A stretch of 64,000 nucleotides of DNA from Epiperipatus broadwayi (taxonomy: Eukaryota > Onychophora > Udeonychophora > Euonychophora > Peripatidae): positions 88,939 through 152,938 of the forward strand of contig JAQFVV010000946.1 in the NCBI GenBank assembly GCA_028023455.1, given 5' to 3'. Positions 27,891-38,734 of this stretch are shown in pieces. The position numbers and the translations under genes are program-made. The notes under the pieces were generated by a model, which worked only from the letters and a program-made list of their open reading frames with translations, was not told where the DNA came from and did not search any database. Each line of letters starts with the position of its first letter. The first letter of the stretch is position 1.

Positions 27891-28985
27891 GACCTATGGT
27901 AGTATTTTTTATATAGCTACTTTTCATTACAATCTGGTTTTAAACCTAATATAAATTCATATTCATAGAGGATCTAATTTCCCTCAAGTTAATTAGAAGT
28001 GATTTAATGATCTAGAAAAGTGACTATAGTCTCTATTATTTTTATTAATATAGTTAGGCCTGACCATTAGTATAATTTATGATTAAATTAAATTATATTT
28101 TTACTCATATCTTGTTTTATTTCTGTTATTTGAATTTAAGTGTGAAATCTCAAAGGTTATTTTATTAAGTATTGAGATTATTCTAATTTAAGCTTAACTT
28201 TGATGATCTCTTTATCCAAATGATAGGATCGGTATAATATGTTTATCTTTTAATAACTATTTTAAATAAATTAACTGGAAATGGGCTCAAAATCATTTAT
28301 GTTTCATAACAAAGGATTAGGTCTATTTTTTATATATGAAAGTCAATAAATAAATAATAACATCACCAGTAACAGTCATTATCAAATGAGTATGGTCGTT
28401 CCACATTCAGAAAAAACCAAAAAAATTAGAATGAATTTTTCGGTTTTCTGTAGAAATCAATCTGTGAAATATTAATATACTCATAGATATCACATGTTGA
28501 TTTTTTAGTCTGTTTATCCGATTTTTTGGATGCTGTTTTTAACTTATTCATCAGTGAATTTTCTTTTTGGAGCACTTTGACAGTTTATGTAATTGTTGCT
28601 TTTCATTAGATTCTGACTTCAATCATATATTTCCGGTAAAAGCAATCAATATTGAATTTTTAGAATAGTTTTGAGATATTCTTTTCTTATCCTAAAATTA
28701 AAAAAAAAACACTGTTATTGAATTAGTGTTTGTCTAAACAGTTGTGGTGATTACTATTAATAGCAATTAATGTTGGATTTTTTCCCATCATGTAATATTA
28801 AATAAATATTGATAGTTTTTAAACAATGTAAACTTTATTTGAACTTTTCAAACACAATCAACTATTAGTAAAAGCATGCAGGTTAGTATATGACACAAAT
28901 GTTTCACCAGTGATAGTATTAACCTGGTAATCAAATATGGATCTTTAGACTGAGGACTACTAAATTTTAAGATTGGTCAGAATAT
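27891..28985. other. Unassigned AT-rich stretch upstream of the gypsy remnant
   Basis: This might hold decayed gag of the same element, but no motif was recognised. Confidence 0.3.
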
Positions 28986-29278
28986 TATCTTAAAATTTAA
29001 CATCAAAGAAAGTAAGGATCCAACGTCCACACCCATGCTACTACTATCACTTACTGTTCACTCCAATAACATCTGAAAAACAGAGGAAGATAATACCACT
29101 ACAAATATTGTATCACATACTGACCTGTGTACTAACAATGAAATGTATTTAGAAAGTTTACATAATGTTTAATTTTTCTAAAGACATTAAATATTAAATA
29201 ATAAAAAGTAATCTAATAACAGCACTCTAACGAACTGAACCATCTTACCAAAAAACAGTCAGTAGAAATTTCATAAAC

Positions 29279-29473
29279 TTATCTGTCAGGTTCCTCCTGC
29301 TTTCTCCACTTCTTACTAAGAGCAAGTTTGATTAGTGTTTCACAAACATTATGTATAGCCCCATTAGGTTGACTTATGAGATCAGTTACCAATGTCATAG
29401 GAACAACTTCTTTGAATTTTTTCTTTGTACCTTTTATTTTCTGTTCAATATTTCCAATTGAACGTATGTTCAT
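29279..29473 (-). pseudogene. Penelope-like C-terminal fragment (left, inverted)
   Basis: A 64-codon frame on the minus strand with IEQKIKGTKKKFKEV, resembling the ILDRE..xxRKxKE motif found just after the GIY-YIG core. Upstream codons are broken by stops. It ends EEPDR and then a stop, followed by the tRNA-like segment. Confidence 0.45.
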
Positions 29474-29914
29474 TGATACCTACATGGTCTGCTCTCTTAG
29501 GCATATTTGGTTTTCACCTTTCTAATCATCAGTTTGTGCGTTTGCAAATCACTTTTCAATGGAATAACTGGTCTTAACAATATACATTCTTCCACACTCA
29601 TATTTTATAGTTAAAGTTTTTGCTTGTCAGCATTTAAACTTTTGGCTTTGTAGATATTAGAACTGGAAAGTTGTTCTGATGTAATACTAATTGCAATTTT
29701 CCCTTAATTTATCTGCTATTTTTGGAATGTATGAATAAACTACAGTACCTATAATGGTTTTTATTTTGATGGTTCTTTTTGTTGTCTATCTAAAATTTTC
29801 TTAATGATAGTTGACGTATAACTATATTGGTAAGACCAGCTATCTATTGATAAACAATTGCAAAAGCACAAACCAATGATTTAAAGTAGAGTAAACAGAT
29901 GTACCTAAGGTAGC

Positions 29915-30115
29915 ATACCAGGTATGTGCCAAACAGCATATGTTCAACTGGGAACTCATAAAGATATTAGATAGAGAGGAAAAGGTACAAAAAAGAAAAT
30001 TTAAAGAAGTTGCTCACATGACAATAGTGAATAACCTCATAAGTCATGTTAGGAAACCACTAATCAACCTTGATCTTAAAAAACTGAAGAAATCAAGAGG
30101 AACTTCATAAATAAG
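29915..30115 (+). pseudogene. Penelope-like C-terminal fragment (right)
   Basis: The plus strand reads FNWELIKILDREEKVQKRKF-type codons at about 29940-30010, the homologue of the left fragment. It ends in TAA near 30109. No catalytic part remains. Confidence 0.5.
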
Positions 30116-30142
30116 TATATGGAATTAATACTGTCTGCTGCC

Positions 30143-30235
30143 TTTGGCAGGATAGCTCAGTTGGTTAGAACGTTACCTTAGAATTCAGTATTCAAGACTG
30201 TGTCCAGATTCGATTCCCATACTAGTACAGCCACT
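30143..30235 (+). ncRNA. tRNA-derived (SINE-like) segment
   Basis: Pol III A box TAGCTCAGTTGG (30153-30164) and B box GATTCGATTCC (30207-30217) are 54 bp apart. The flanks do not form a good acceptor stem, so this is a tRNA-derived repeat head, not a working tRNA. It lies directly after the Penelope-like coding tail. The left copy (about 29215-29250, minus) keeps only a mutated A box (GATGGTTCAGTTCG). Confidence 0.65.
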
Positions 30236-30405
30236 AATCAAGCCAGCAATACACGTAGAAGAGAGAATAATATCACTCGGAATGTTGTGCATATACTAAT
30301 CTGTGTGCTATTACTAATAGTTAAATGTAATTGGAAAACTTAAATAAAGTTAAATTTTTCTAAAGATATTTAATACTTAATACTAGATGATGGAAATAAT
30401 CCAAT

Positions 30406-30960
30406 ATATAAATATAAATATACTTACTGTGATTGAATTATGTTTATCATCTTATGTAAATTAATAATGATTTTATTATTTAGCAATGCCAGTAAAATAT
30501 CTATACACTATATATACATGTATCTATTCGTCTATAGTAAATATATTTAAATTAATACCTATCAAATTAAAATAATGAAAAAAAAATAAAAATTAAACTC
30601 ACTGCATATAAATTATGTTAAAAATGCATTTATAGCAAATATCATAAAAAAATAAATTATGGTGTTATAAAAGTTATATCTCATTTGGAAAAGGGTTTGA
30701 ATTAAAATTACAAAGACTATTTATATTGTAAGTATAGATCTTCATAGATGCTCATATAATTTAATGCATCTACATAGATTTATCTTTAATAAAATGGTTT
30801 TAAGTATATAAATAATAACAGCCACTTAAAAATGAATATTGTCATTTCAACTCTCATTTCCTAATACCCCCCCCCCTCCAAAAAGAAAAGAGAAAAAGGG
30901 TAAAACTACTTTAAAATGAGTTTTGCTTGATCATACAAACCAATCTAAAAAACACAAATA
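30406..30960. other. AT-rich stretch
   Basis: No feature recognised apart from a C9 run near 30866. Confidence 0.45.
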
Positions 30961-30975
30961 CATCCACATATATAA
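30961..30975 (+). repeat. Target-site duplication, left copy
   Basis: CATCCACATATATAA, identical to 31945-31959 and flanking the family 3 array. Up to 3 bases at one edge and 4 at the other could be microhomology, giving a real duplication of about 8-15 bp. Confidence 0.75.
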
Positions 30976-31056
30976 ACAGTGAGGATTGCCAATTCCTCTA
31001 CAAGCTTTATGATAAATGCTTAGCCAGAGCCAGCACTTAAAATATCCCTGTCAGGA

Positions 31057-31118
31057 ACCCTCCCCAAACCCCTGACCATGGTTTCGTGCTTTGGCACTCC
31101 TCAGAGAGGTGTCAGGGT
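31057..31118 (-). ncRNA. Type I hammerhead ribozyme, family 3 copy 1
   Basis: Minus-strand order: outer stem I ACCCT with AGGGT, inner stem I ACCTCT with AGGGGT. Core CTGAGGA (31104 to 31098), N7=G. Stem II GTGC-CAAA-GCAC is perfect. GAAA follows. Stem III is ACC-AT-GGT with a two-base loop. Cleavage is expected between C (31074) and A (31073). The internal loop in stem I is where natural type I ribozymes place their tertiary contacts. Confidence 0.9.
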
Positions 31119-31205
31119 AGGTTCAGATACTAGATCTAAAAATACCAACCCAAAGCTAAGCACTTAGCTAAAAGTTATCTATTGAGTGGAAAATCTGAAA
31201 TTTTC

Positions 31206-31312
31206 AGACATGTACATGTCTTCAAACCCAGCTATCCAACTCAAATATCTATATGGGGCTGATAGATCTTCAGCCATGCCATATAGTAGTAGTCATAGCA
31301 ATATAAAATTGC
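31206..31312 (-). ncRNA. Conserved three-hairpin module, family 3 copy 1
   Basis: Seen on either strand because the stems are palindromic. H1 pairs GCAAT (31298-31302) with ATTGC (31308-31312). H2 pairs CTATATGG (31249-31256) with CCATATAG (31279-31286), with an inner stem GGCTGA (31257-31262) to TCAGCC (31270-31275). H3 is AGACATG / CATGTCT (31206-31221). It lies 88 nt from the ribozyme. The function is unknown; RT recognition, ligation or packaging are possible. Confidence 0.75.
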
Positions 31313-31489
31313 ATAAGACTTTTTGGCAGAGACTATAAATAGTCAAAATAAAAGTCATAGATCAATTCATAGATCACATGACCCTATCTCTTAAGCTTGT
31401 AAGTTATAAACAGTGAGGATTGCCAATCCTCTACAAGCTTTATGATAAATGCTTAGCCAGAGCCAGCACTTAAAATATCCCTGTCAGAA

Positions 31490-31551
31490 CCCCTCCCCAA
31501 ACCCCTGACCATGGTTTCGTGCTTTGGCACTCCTCAGAGAGGTGTCAGGGT
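31490..31551 (-). ncRNA. Type I hammerhead ribozyme, family 3 copy 2
   Basis: Same core as copy 1 (CTGAGGA, GTGC-CAAA-GCAC, GAAA, ACC-AT-GGT). The only change is one extra C in the outer stem I strand near 31493. Confidence 0.9.
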
Positions 31552-31944
31552 AGGTTCAGACACTAGATCTAAAAATACCAACCCAAAGCTAAGCACTTAG
31601 CTAAAAGTTATCTATTGAGTGGAGAATCTGAAATTTTCAGACATGTACATGTCTTCAAACCCAGCTATCCAACTCAAATATCTATATGGAGCTGATAGAT
31701 CTTCAGCCATGCCATATAGTAGTAGTCATAGCAATATAAAATTGCATAAGACTTTTTGGCAGAGACTATAAATAGTCAAAATAAAAGTCATAGATCAATC
31801 CATAGATCACATGACCCTATCTCTTAAGCTTGTAAGTTATAAACAGTGAGGATTGCCAATTCCTCTACAAGCTTTATGATAAATGCTTAGCCAGAGCCAG
31901 CACTTAAAATATCCCTGTCAGGAACCCCTCCCCAAACCCCTGAC

Positions 31945-31959
31945 CATCCACATATATAA
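31945..31959 (+). repeat. Target-site duplication, right copy
   Basis: CATCCACATATATAA, matching 30961-30975. Confidence 0.75.
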
Positions 31960-32590
31960 CCTCTTCACTTTATAGTAAGATGTTGTCCTCTATTATGCTC
32001 AGCCGAAAACTCTTCTTTCTGAGATACTTCAACACCAGATCTAATTGTAGCTATTCACTATATTCCCAATGGGAAAAAATAACACTCCTTAGAATGTCTT
32101 TGAAATAATCTTTATAATATTGACAGAATCTATCTCTTCTATAAAACCCATGTTCAAGTTCACCATAAAAAATCTTTCATTATTCGTTTTACAGGTTCAG
32201 TCCAAAGAAGGCATGATTATCGCATCCGCAAACTGAAGAACATATTGATTGGTTTGCAACCTTCCTATTTGTATTCTTAAACTTTTGCAAAGCTCCTTAA
32301 GTGAAACTTTTCTAATGATTTTATATTGAACTGATAGGATGCCCAAGTTTCACAACCATACAATAAATTAATTAAAATAATTTTATTCACAGCTAACTCA
32401 GTTGTAGTAATTATTTCCCTATGTTGAAAATAATTTATTTTTTAACTTATTAAAAGCCATAGCAACAACACATTGGAGTCTCTTTTAGATCTCATCATAT
32501 ACTCTCACCTTTCTACTTGTAAAACTACCATGATGTCTAAACTTGTTTACATTTTGAAATTGATAACAGCCTAAGCTGAAAGTTGCTGAG
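31960..32590 (-). pseudogene. Non-LTR retrotransposon (LINE) RT C-terminal relic
   Basis: On the minus strand, about 32281-32366 encodes LLYGCETWASYQ and then LEKFHLRSF. This is the familiar tail motif of non-LTR reverse transcriptases (LLYGSETW followed by LExFHLRxLR). Upstream codons (VAMAFNKLKNKL, near 32440) and downstream ones (YGELEHGF-like, near 32160) continue the family pattern in shifted frames. There are many stops, so it is inactive. The clade is uncertain. Confidence 0.7.
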
Positions 32591-32599
32591 AATTTTTTC

Positions 32600-35500
32600 T
32601 TCCGAATAATAATAACAGTTACAAGATATACTGATGTATAATTTAAATAAATATATATGTATATACGCCCGTGTGTGTATTATATTAAAATATTAATACG
32701 TCTCATTTTAAAAATAATTTTCATGTCATATATATACAAAATGTTTATTTAGCCATATAACGCATTTAAGTAATAAAAAAATATTGTCGTTTAATGTTTC
32801 AATCTTTATTTTTTTTTGGAATTAACTGGAAATACAAGCAAAGGAGAATGATAATTTTCTATATAAACCTAACGCCAACAGCAATAAATTACTATTTTCG
32901 TTATGTTTGCTGCATAAACAAGAAATGTATATTTTATGAATATATATATATAATTTAATAATTTTACTATCTTAGTAACATCTGACTGTTTTTTTCTGAA
33001 CAAAATTATAAATGGAAATTTGGATGTATTAAATATATATATTGGTGTGTGTGATTATATATATAAAATTTGTTTAAAGTATCATCAGTTTATTAAAATG
33101 AAACAAACTTTTTAATCTTTAATAGTAATTAATTAATAACTAAAACATATAATTTTTATATGAATAAACTATTAAATAATCCTAGATACAATCTCTTTCT
33201 CTTTCTATATATATACTCTCTCTCTCTCTATATATATATATATATTGTACCGGGCGAAATTGTATCTTAACTCAACACGATTCACAGCCTAGGTAAAAGT
33301 ACCTCGAATCCAACCGTACGCGAGATCAAAGATAAAGAATACTTATGGAATCTGCCCTGTTTATCCACTCTCTAAATCTGCAAACTAATTAACAACATTT
33401 TCGAGGCAAGCAATAATCTTTTCTACACTCCGTCCCACTAGCATCAATGGTAGAGCATGGATTTCAACTAATTCATATGTCTAACTCTAATTGTTAACTT
33501 TAATTAGACTATCTATTTATTTAAATATAAAATGGTATGTTTATGACCTTGAGTCATCAGATAGTAACACAATAATTAATTAGAAAATACTAATTTTAGA
33601 ATGAATAAATAGAGATGAACCACAGGTAGCTTAAATTCACAGATATATTTAATAAAACGTTTTTATAATTTATCTAATGTCTCTGATTTGATTTCATAAA
33701 ATTATTTTATACAAGTTTCTATTCTGTCATTTATTATGCTTCTGGCAAGAGAGCAGTATAGTTTATATGCCAATCTAACAAATGCAAACGATTATCGATT
33801 TGTGGAGGACACCCGCCCAAGTCTGAGATATAGGAACGGATATTTTTAAAGAGCTATAATAAACAATTTTATTCTGATTGAATTTATTTCAAGAGAGAAA
33901 TGATTAACTCAAACTATAGGGATGGGTGTCGGAGAGAGTGACACATTTAAAATATAAAATGGATCGCGATATTTGCAAATAAATATTTCACAATTTAAAA
34001 TATATAAATTAATCAGATCATGGTCAATGCACCATAATGTTGTAATGATCCGGAGAAAAAATGACTTACGTAAACTGCACTACAGGGCGCCATCTAGGCA
34101 TTTGAACCTAGAAAAATTTATAAAGTAGGCAGATACGTCAGTCAAAAAAAAAAAAAATTTTTTTTCCTTTTTTTTTTTGATTCCGGTCGTTAGCCCATGT
34201 CACTCGCTCAGGGAGTAGCAGAGATTTAATAATATCATATCTTATCTAATTAGATTTCAACATTAAAAAATAAATAAAATAAGCCAACATACAAAAATTT
34301 ATTTACGCACATATATATAAGATTTAAAATTATTTTAGTATTAGTTTTACATTTTAACATTTAACATTATTTTTAACTTTGATTTTTGACTTTAATTTAC
34401 ATTTAATTACTATTATATTCTAATTTTACATTTTAATTAAGTTCGCACAGATAAATTTATGAAAGCTTGTTTATAATGTTGAATATAGATCGGTTACATA
34501 GATTTCACGGTCAAAAACATTTCAAAGTAAACATAAACGATCAAAATACAAAATTATTGATTACTGACAATTGCGGAGGGAACTTTATACGTAACCCAAT
34601 AGTATTCACCATAAGATACTTGCATTGTCACCAATAACTTAAAAGACATCCGAATAAATACATTTTTGATACTCACCATAAGGTATCATTATTTATCGAA
34701 TGTCTATATATTTTGATCAAATATGGAAACGCAAAACATAGTTAACCAATAAACAATCCATGCAAGCGTCTATAAACAACTTAAATTTAATGCATTTTTA
34801 TTTAGGGTTGAGTATGAATAGACCATATAAATTTGCTTTTGACAATAAACATTCTATCCCTATTTAACCTTAGGCTAAAATTCGCAGTCAAACTGGCATC
34901 AATCCATCTGATATATCGATGTATTCAATGTAATTCGGAATACGGCAGCACCAAAAAGATTAAGAAAAGACGTTGACTCTCAATCAGATAGGAATATTAC
35001 ATCTATCTAACGAGAAGAACAATAAAAAAAAACTCCATAGAAAGGAACTGCGTTCTCCGTCTTATAATTCCTTCCATAGGCAAACGGGTGAGTGCGGCGT
35101 ATATATAAACGATTCTGCCAGTAGCGAATCTCCGACTTCATCTACTAACTACATCAATATATCCAATCCATTGACCCAATCTAACAATGACATAAATAAC
35201 CTAAGATTACCCTCCCCTAATATAACTTTACAAATCTATACAGCCATTCATGCCCGACTTAAGTTTAACATTTATATAATTTACCTTAACGGAAAACAGA
35301 AATCATCATAAAACTTAAAGAACAAAAAAGTAAATAAATCAATGGAAATGATTTTAAATATATATATATATAAAAGAAATACATCAAATAACATTATTAA
35401 TAAATTAAGTTGGTCAGATAGGATAATATTGCATTATTTACTAAAAAGTTTTAAAATTTAGAGTTCTTATTGTTTCAAGTGATTATAAAGTTCTTATGAT

Positions 35501-36240
35501 TTTTAAAACGTCCAACTTTATCCGTTGCTTGCCATGAACGTAAATTCCCACGCCATCCTAAGATTGATATTCTGTTGGCCGATTTATTTATCCATCCGGA
35601 GGTTTTTGTTTTAACTGGTCCTCAATGTAGAAAAACGATAGTTCATTTCTCTTTCTTTCCTAGCAAAACTGAAGTGATTGAATCATGCGTCTCTTCAATC
35701 GCTTCTCCCACACCTCCGCACTAACACCTATCTGTCACATCGTAATAATCATAATCACTCCCTAATAATTTTCAACCTTGTCCTTTTATATTCATTTGAA
35801 GGATTGCATTTACATTACGTCATCGATGCAATGATCCTTTTCGTTGAGGTCCGATTTCCCAATGGATTTCTTTCATTGGCTATTTGTTTCTATTGTTTTC
35901 CTATCTGACCCATGTTTTTACATTTAAATGCCCAAGGCTGGTTTACATTTGACTAATTAAATTTATCATTTCCATTTCTGATTAATTAACCTGTTTTCCA
36001 AATCAAAGATATATTTAAAGATAAATTTAAGGATATAATTTTATCTCCAAATCTTTTTAAGTTTTTGTTTTTAAAATACCTTTTCTATTTTTAATACAGT
36101 TTTATTTTAATAATTTTTTATATCTGTGCGATTTAATATATACGAGTTTAAGATGATATTTAATTTCAATTTTTAATTCTAAAAGAAAATTTTTAAATGC
36201 GAACTTTTTAATTTACTTTCATGTTTAATAAATAAAAAAG
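32600..36240. other. Gene-free stretch with a few higher-complexity patches
   Basis: 33240-33480 and 35500-35940 are less AT-rich than their surroundings, and their content is unrecognised. On the minus strand near 35790 there is a TATAAAAGG box, which could belong to an LTR starting at the palindrome 36249-36274. A 112-codon frame (34973-35311, plus) starts at TTG, not ATG, and has no known motif. CT/AT microsatellites lie at 33190-33244. Confidence 0.4.
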
Positions 36241-36248
36241 AAAAAAAC

Positions 36249-36274
36249 AATGTAACGAACGTCTGTATTCGTTA
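36249..36274 (-). repeat. LTR-edge-like palindrome
   Basis: TGTAACGAA and TTCGTTACA face each other across GCTGTATT-like spacer bases. LTRs of several Ty3/gypsy groups begin TGTAAC and end GTTACA, so this may mark the start of a minus-strand LTR. No second LTR copy was found. Confidence 0.3.
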
Positions 36275-36599
36275 CAATGTGTTCAGACAAAGGAAAATAA
36301 ACAAATCCCAATATTCGATATTACATTACCAGCATAAACCCAATATACTTGACCTCTTTTTTTATTTGTAAATAAAATTGATGTTCAGTGGTATTCTTTT
36401 GCTCAACTCCATCTAAATACATCACATTCATATTAATATTAGATATGTAAAAAGTTTGTTATACATATGTTCGATGCTTAAGTCAAGCTGTTGGAATCCT
36501 TTATCCAATATCTTAATCAGGTTGAATGGCAAGTTCTTTTTTGATCTTTGTTTAACCACTGATCCACATTATATTGTCATAAGACTTTAGTTTACTTTA

Positions 36600-37590
36600 T
36601 TATATTTACATTTAAAATTTTAAAATAGTTTTTGTTTACTTTCAATTTCTTTCTTTAGTTTTGGTTCACTATCATTATCATGTTTTAATTCCACAGGTTT
36701 AACTTTGATCATATGATCCTTTATTTCTAACAGTTCTTGGTAAATTTTTTTTTTCATATAGATTTAATTTATCATGCACATTTTGTTTTAATGAATCAGA
36801 TGTATCTTTTACCATTTGGTGTTTTATTTGAAACTATTCTTGTTGAATTTCAGTTATTACTTTCCCACATAGTTTTATTTCTCATCATTTAAATATTGCT
36901 TTAATTCAATAGGTTTATTTCTGCCATTTGGTCAGTTGTTATTTCATTTCTCTTTCTTCTAAAAGCTTTAGTTTATCATGTTTATCTTGCATTAATGTAT
37001 TAAATTTATCTTCAATCATTTGGATAATTATTTTTATCAGTTCAGTTTTAATTATAGCTTCATCACATATTTTTGGTTTATCTTCTGACTTTAATTGTAA
37101 ATGAACTTGTTTATCCTCCATTATTTGATCTCTTGTTTCTTCTTTAAGTTACTCATTTTTATCTCTTACTTTATTTACTTTGGATCATCATACATTTAGT
37201 CTAATTAAGCTTTCATCTTCAACATTTTGATCTATCTGTTTATCCATCATTAAGACCATTGGTCTCATCTCTTTTCATCATTTTTCTATTATTTGTCCTA
37301 TTTTTTCAAACTTTTGATCAAATGTTTTATCCATTATTAATTCCATCTGTTTCTATTTATTTTCTAAACCCCACTGATTTTGTCCAGATTCCTTCCTTAA
37401 TCCATCTGAATTTGATTATCTTTCATTCTCAATTCCATCTACTTTTGATTATCTTCCATCCTCAATTTGCTGTGATTCATTTGCTTCATTTTCTGTCTTT
37501 TTAAATAAAATGTTGAACATCTGTGTCATATCTAACTGTGGTGCTATTGCCATATTTTTTCAGGAAGTTTTATTTCTGCACTAAGGTTCA
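36600..37590 (-). pseudogene. Gag-like coiled-coil relic
   Basis: On the minus strand, codons near 37550 read APQLDMTQMFNILFKK. They are followed by repeating acidic/lysine segments with MDK, MED and QID heptads down to about 36610. The longest open part is 36939-37121 (MEDKQVHLQLKSEDKP). Internal period is about 33 bp near 37380-37480. An N-terminal PQLD..QM..LL plus a long coiled coil is usual for gag of some mollusc gypsy elements; the assignment is by composition only. Many stops. Confidence 0.4.
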
Positions 37591-37599
37591 TTCACTCTA

Positions 37600-38734
37600 T
37601 TTATTTATATATTTCATTATCTGGATCTACACTGCCCATATTAGAAATCTCCAAATTATCTTATTTCTAAAATTTCTTTTGCAATAATTTACTGGTCTTA
37701 CTCATTCTTCTCATTTTCATTTTCTTCATATAAAAATTTTCTTTAACATACAATAAACTTATTATTTTCAATATATTTATACTGGATTTAGTACAAGCTG
37801 CACTACCTCATACCCTGTATTATCTTGAAACTTGATAAATACTTAAACACTGTTTTCATATTGCAATCTGTTTTGTATACATTTTGTTTTTATAATATAA
37901 TTACAATATACAGAAAAAAATATTTGGTCAATCATATCATTTTTCAAATTCAGGCAAATGGGAGCTTACAACAACTAAATTCAAATGAAGCCATGTCATG
38001 GGTGTCCAAAAATTTACAAATAACTATTATTATGTAATAGTCAGTCAAGATATGACTTATATTAATTGATTAGGATGCCACCTTGCATTAAGCATCATAA
38101 AAATAGACCTAGATATTTATATATTTTAACAATTTATTTGCCTCAATATGATGATGATGACCATTACACAGACCATATTTACAACACATGGCTAGATCAT
38201 GCAGAACATTAGTTTCTCCTGATAAATGGCTAAGGAATGATTATGAAGACCAGAAAATATTACAGATAAAGATGTTACCGCACTGTTTATCTTAATAAAA
38301 AAACTATAATATATTACAAAATATAGTTGTCTATCAAAATATAACTTTTTTTTATAAAAACATTTCTCCAATCTCTTATATATTATTGTTTTACTTCACA
38401 TGTTTGTAGAAAAGCAATAATTATTTATAAAGGGTCTAATATTTCTTTAATTAATTTTAAACATTAATCTTCCACTACATTTTATAATACTAATACAGTT
38501 TAAGCTGGAGAACATTTTCCCTACAGCAAGCCCTGGTCTTTAATATACTTAGAAGTACAACTCTACTTAAGACAAATTCATAAATATAAGACATTTATTT
38601 AACTCATAAGTTTTCTAGCATAGATACCTGCATATATCTAATGTGGAATTAAATATGATTCATTAATAACTATTATAAATAAATCATGGTGCTAGATAAA
38701 TAATTAGTTTTATATATATATTAAACAAAAAGTA
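37600..38734. other. AT-rich stretch
   Basis: No feature recognised. GATGATGATGACC near 38150 is a short triplet run. Confidence 0.4.

Larger units (their letters stand above)
28986..30405 (+). mobile_element. Penelope-like composite with inverted ORF fragment and tRNA-like segment
   Basis: Two copies of the same coding tail face each other: about 29220-29510 on the minus strand and about 29915-30175 on the plus strand. They share TTCAATTGG, AAAGGTACAAA and TTTAAAGAAGTTG-type words. Each coding tail runs into a tRNA-like A-box segment. A shared non-coding tail (29085-29215 and 30270-30405, both plus, AATTTTTCTAAAGA and TTTAATA words) closes each side. The inverted arrangement parallels the element at 13341-16567. 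The coding tail resembles the end of the GIY-YIG region of Penelope-like proteins. Confidence 0.5.
30976..31944 (-). repeat. Retrozyme-like array, family 3 (two full units and one truncated)
   Basis: Direct units repeat every 433 bp (ACCCCTGACC at 31068 and 31501). The third unit stops inside the ribozyme at ...CCCCTGAC. The ribozymes read on the minus strand. The copies are nearly identical and keep every core base, so this is the best candidate for active self-cleavage in the window. The insertion has a clean 15-bp flanking duplication. On the ribozyme strand its 5' end lies 3-6 bases before the expected cleavage point. It sits directly against a LINE relic. Confidence 0.85.

Noticed and set aside
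29085-29215. Hammerhead in the second Penelope composite tail
   Set aside because: ACTGACC and TGAAATG words occur, but positions 8-9 of the core and stem II do not fit.
30143-30235. Functional tRNA gene
   Set aside because: A and B boxes are good, but no acceptor or anticodon stem forms and it is embedded in a repeat tail.
33240-33480. Exon or promoter in the less AT-rich patch
   Set aside because: No frame, splice pair or motif supports coding; the tRNA-like words near 33448 lack a B box.
34973-35311. 112-codon frame as a real gene
   Set aside because: It starts at TTG and has low-complexity Ser/Asn content, no domain, no upstream promoter signal and no splice context.
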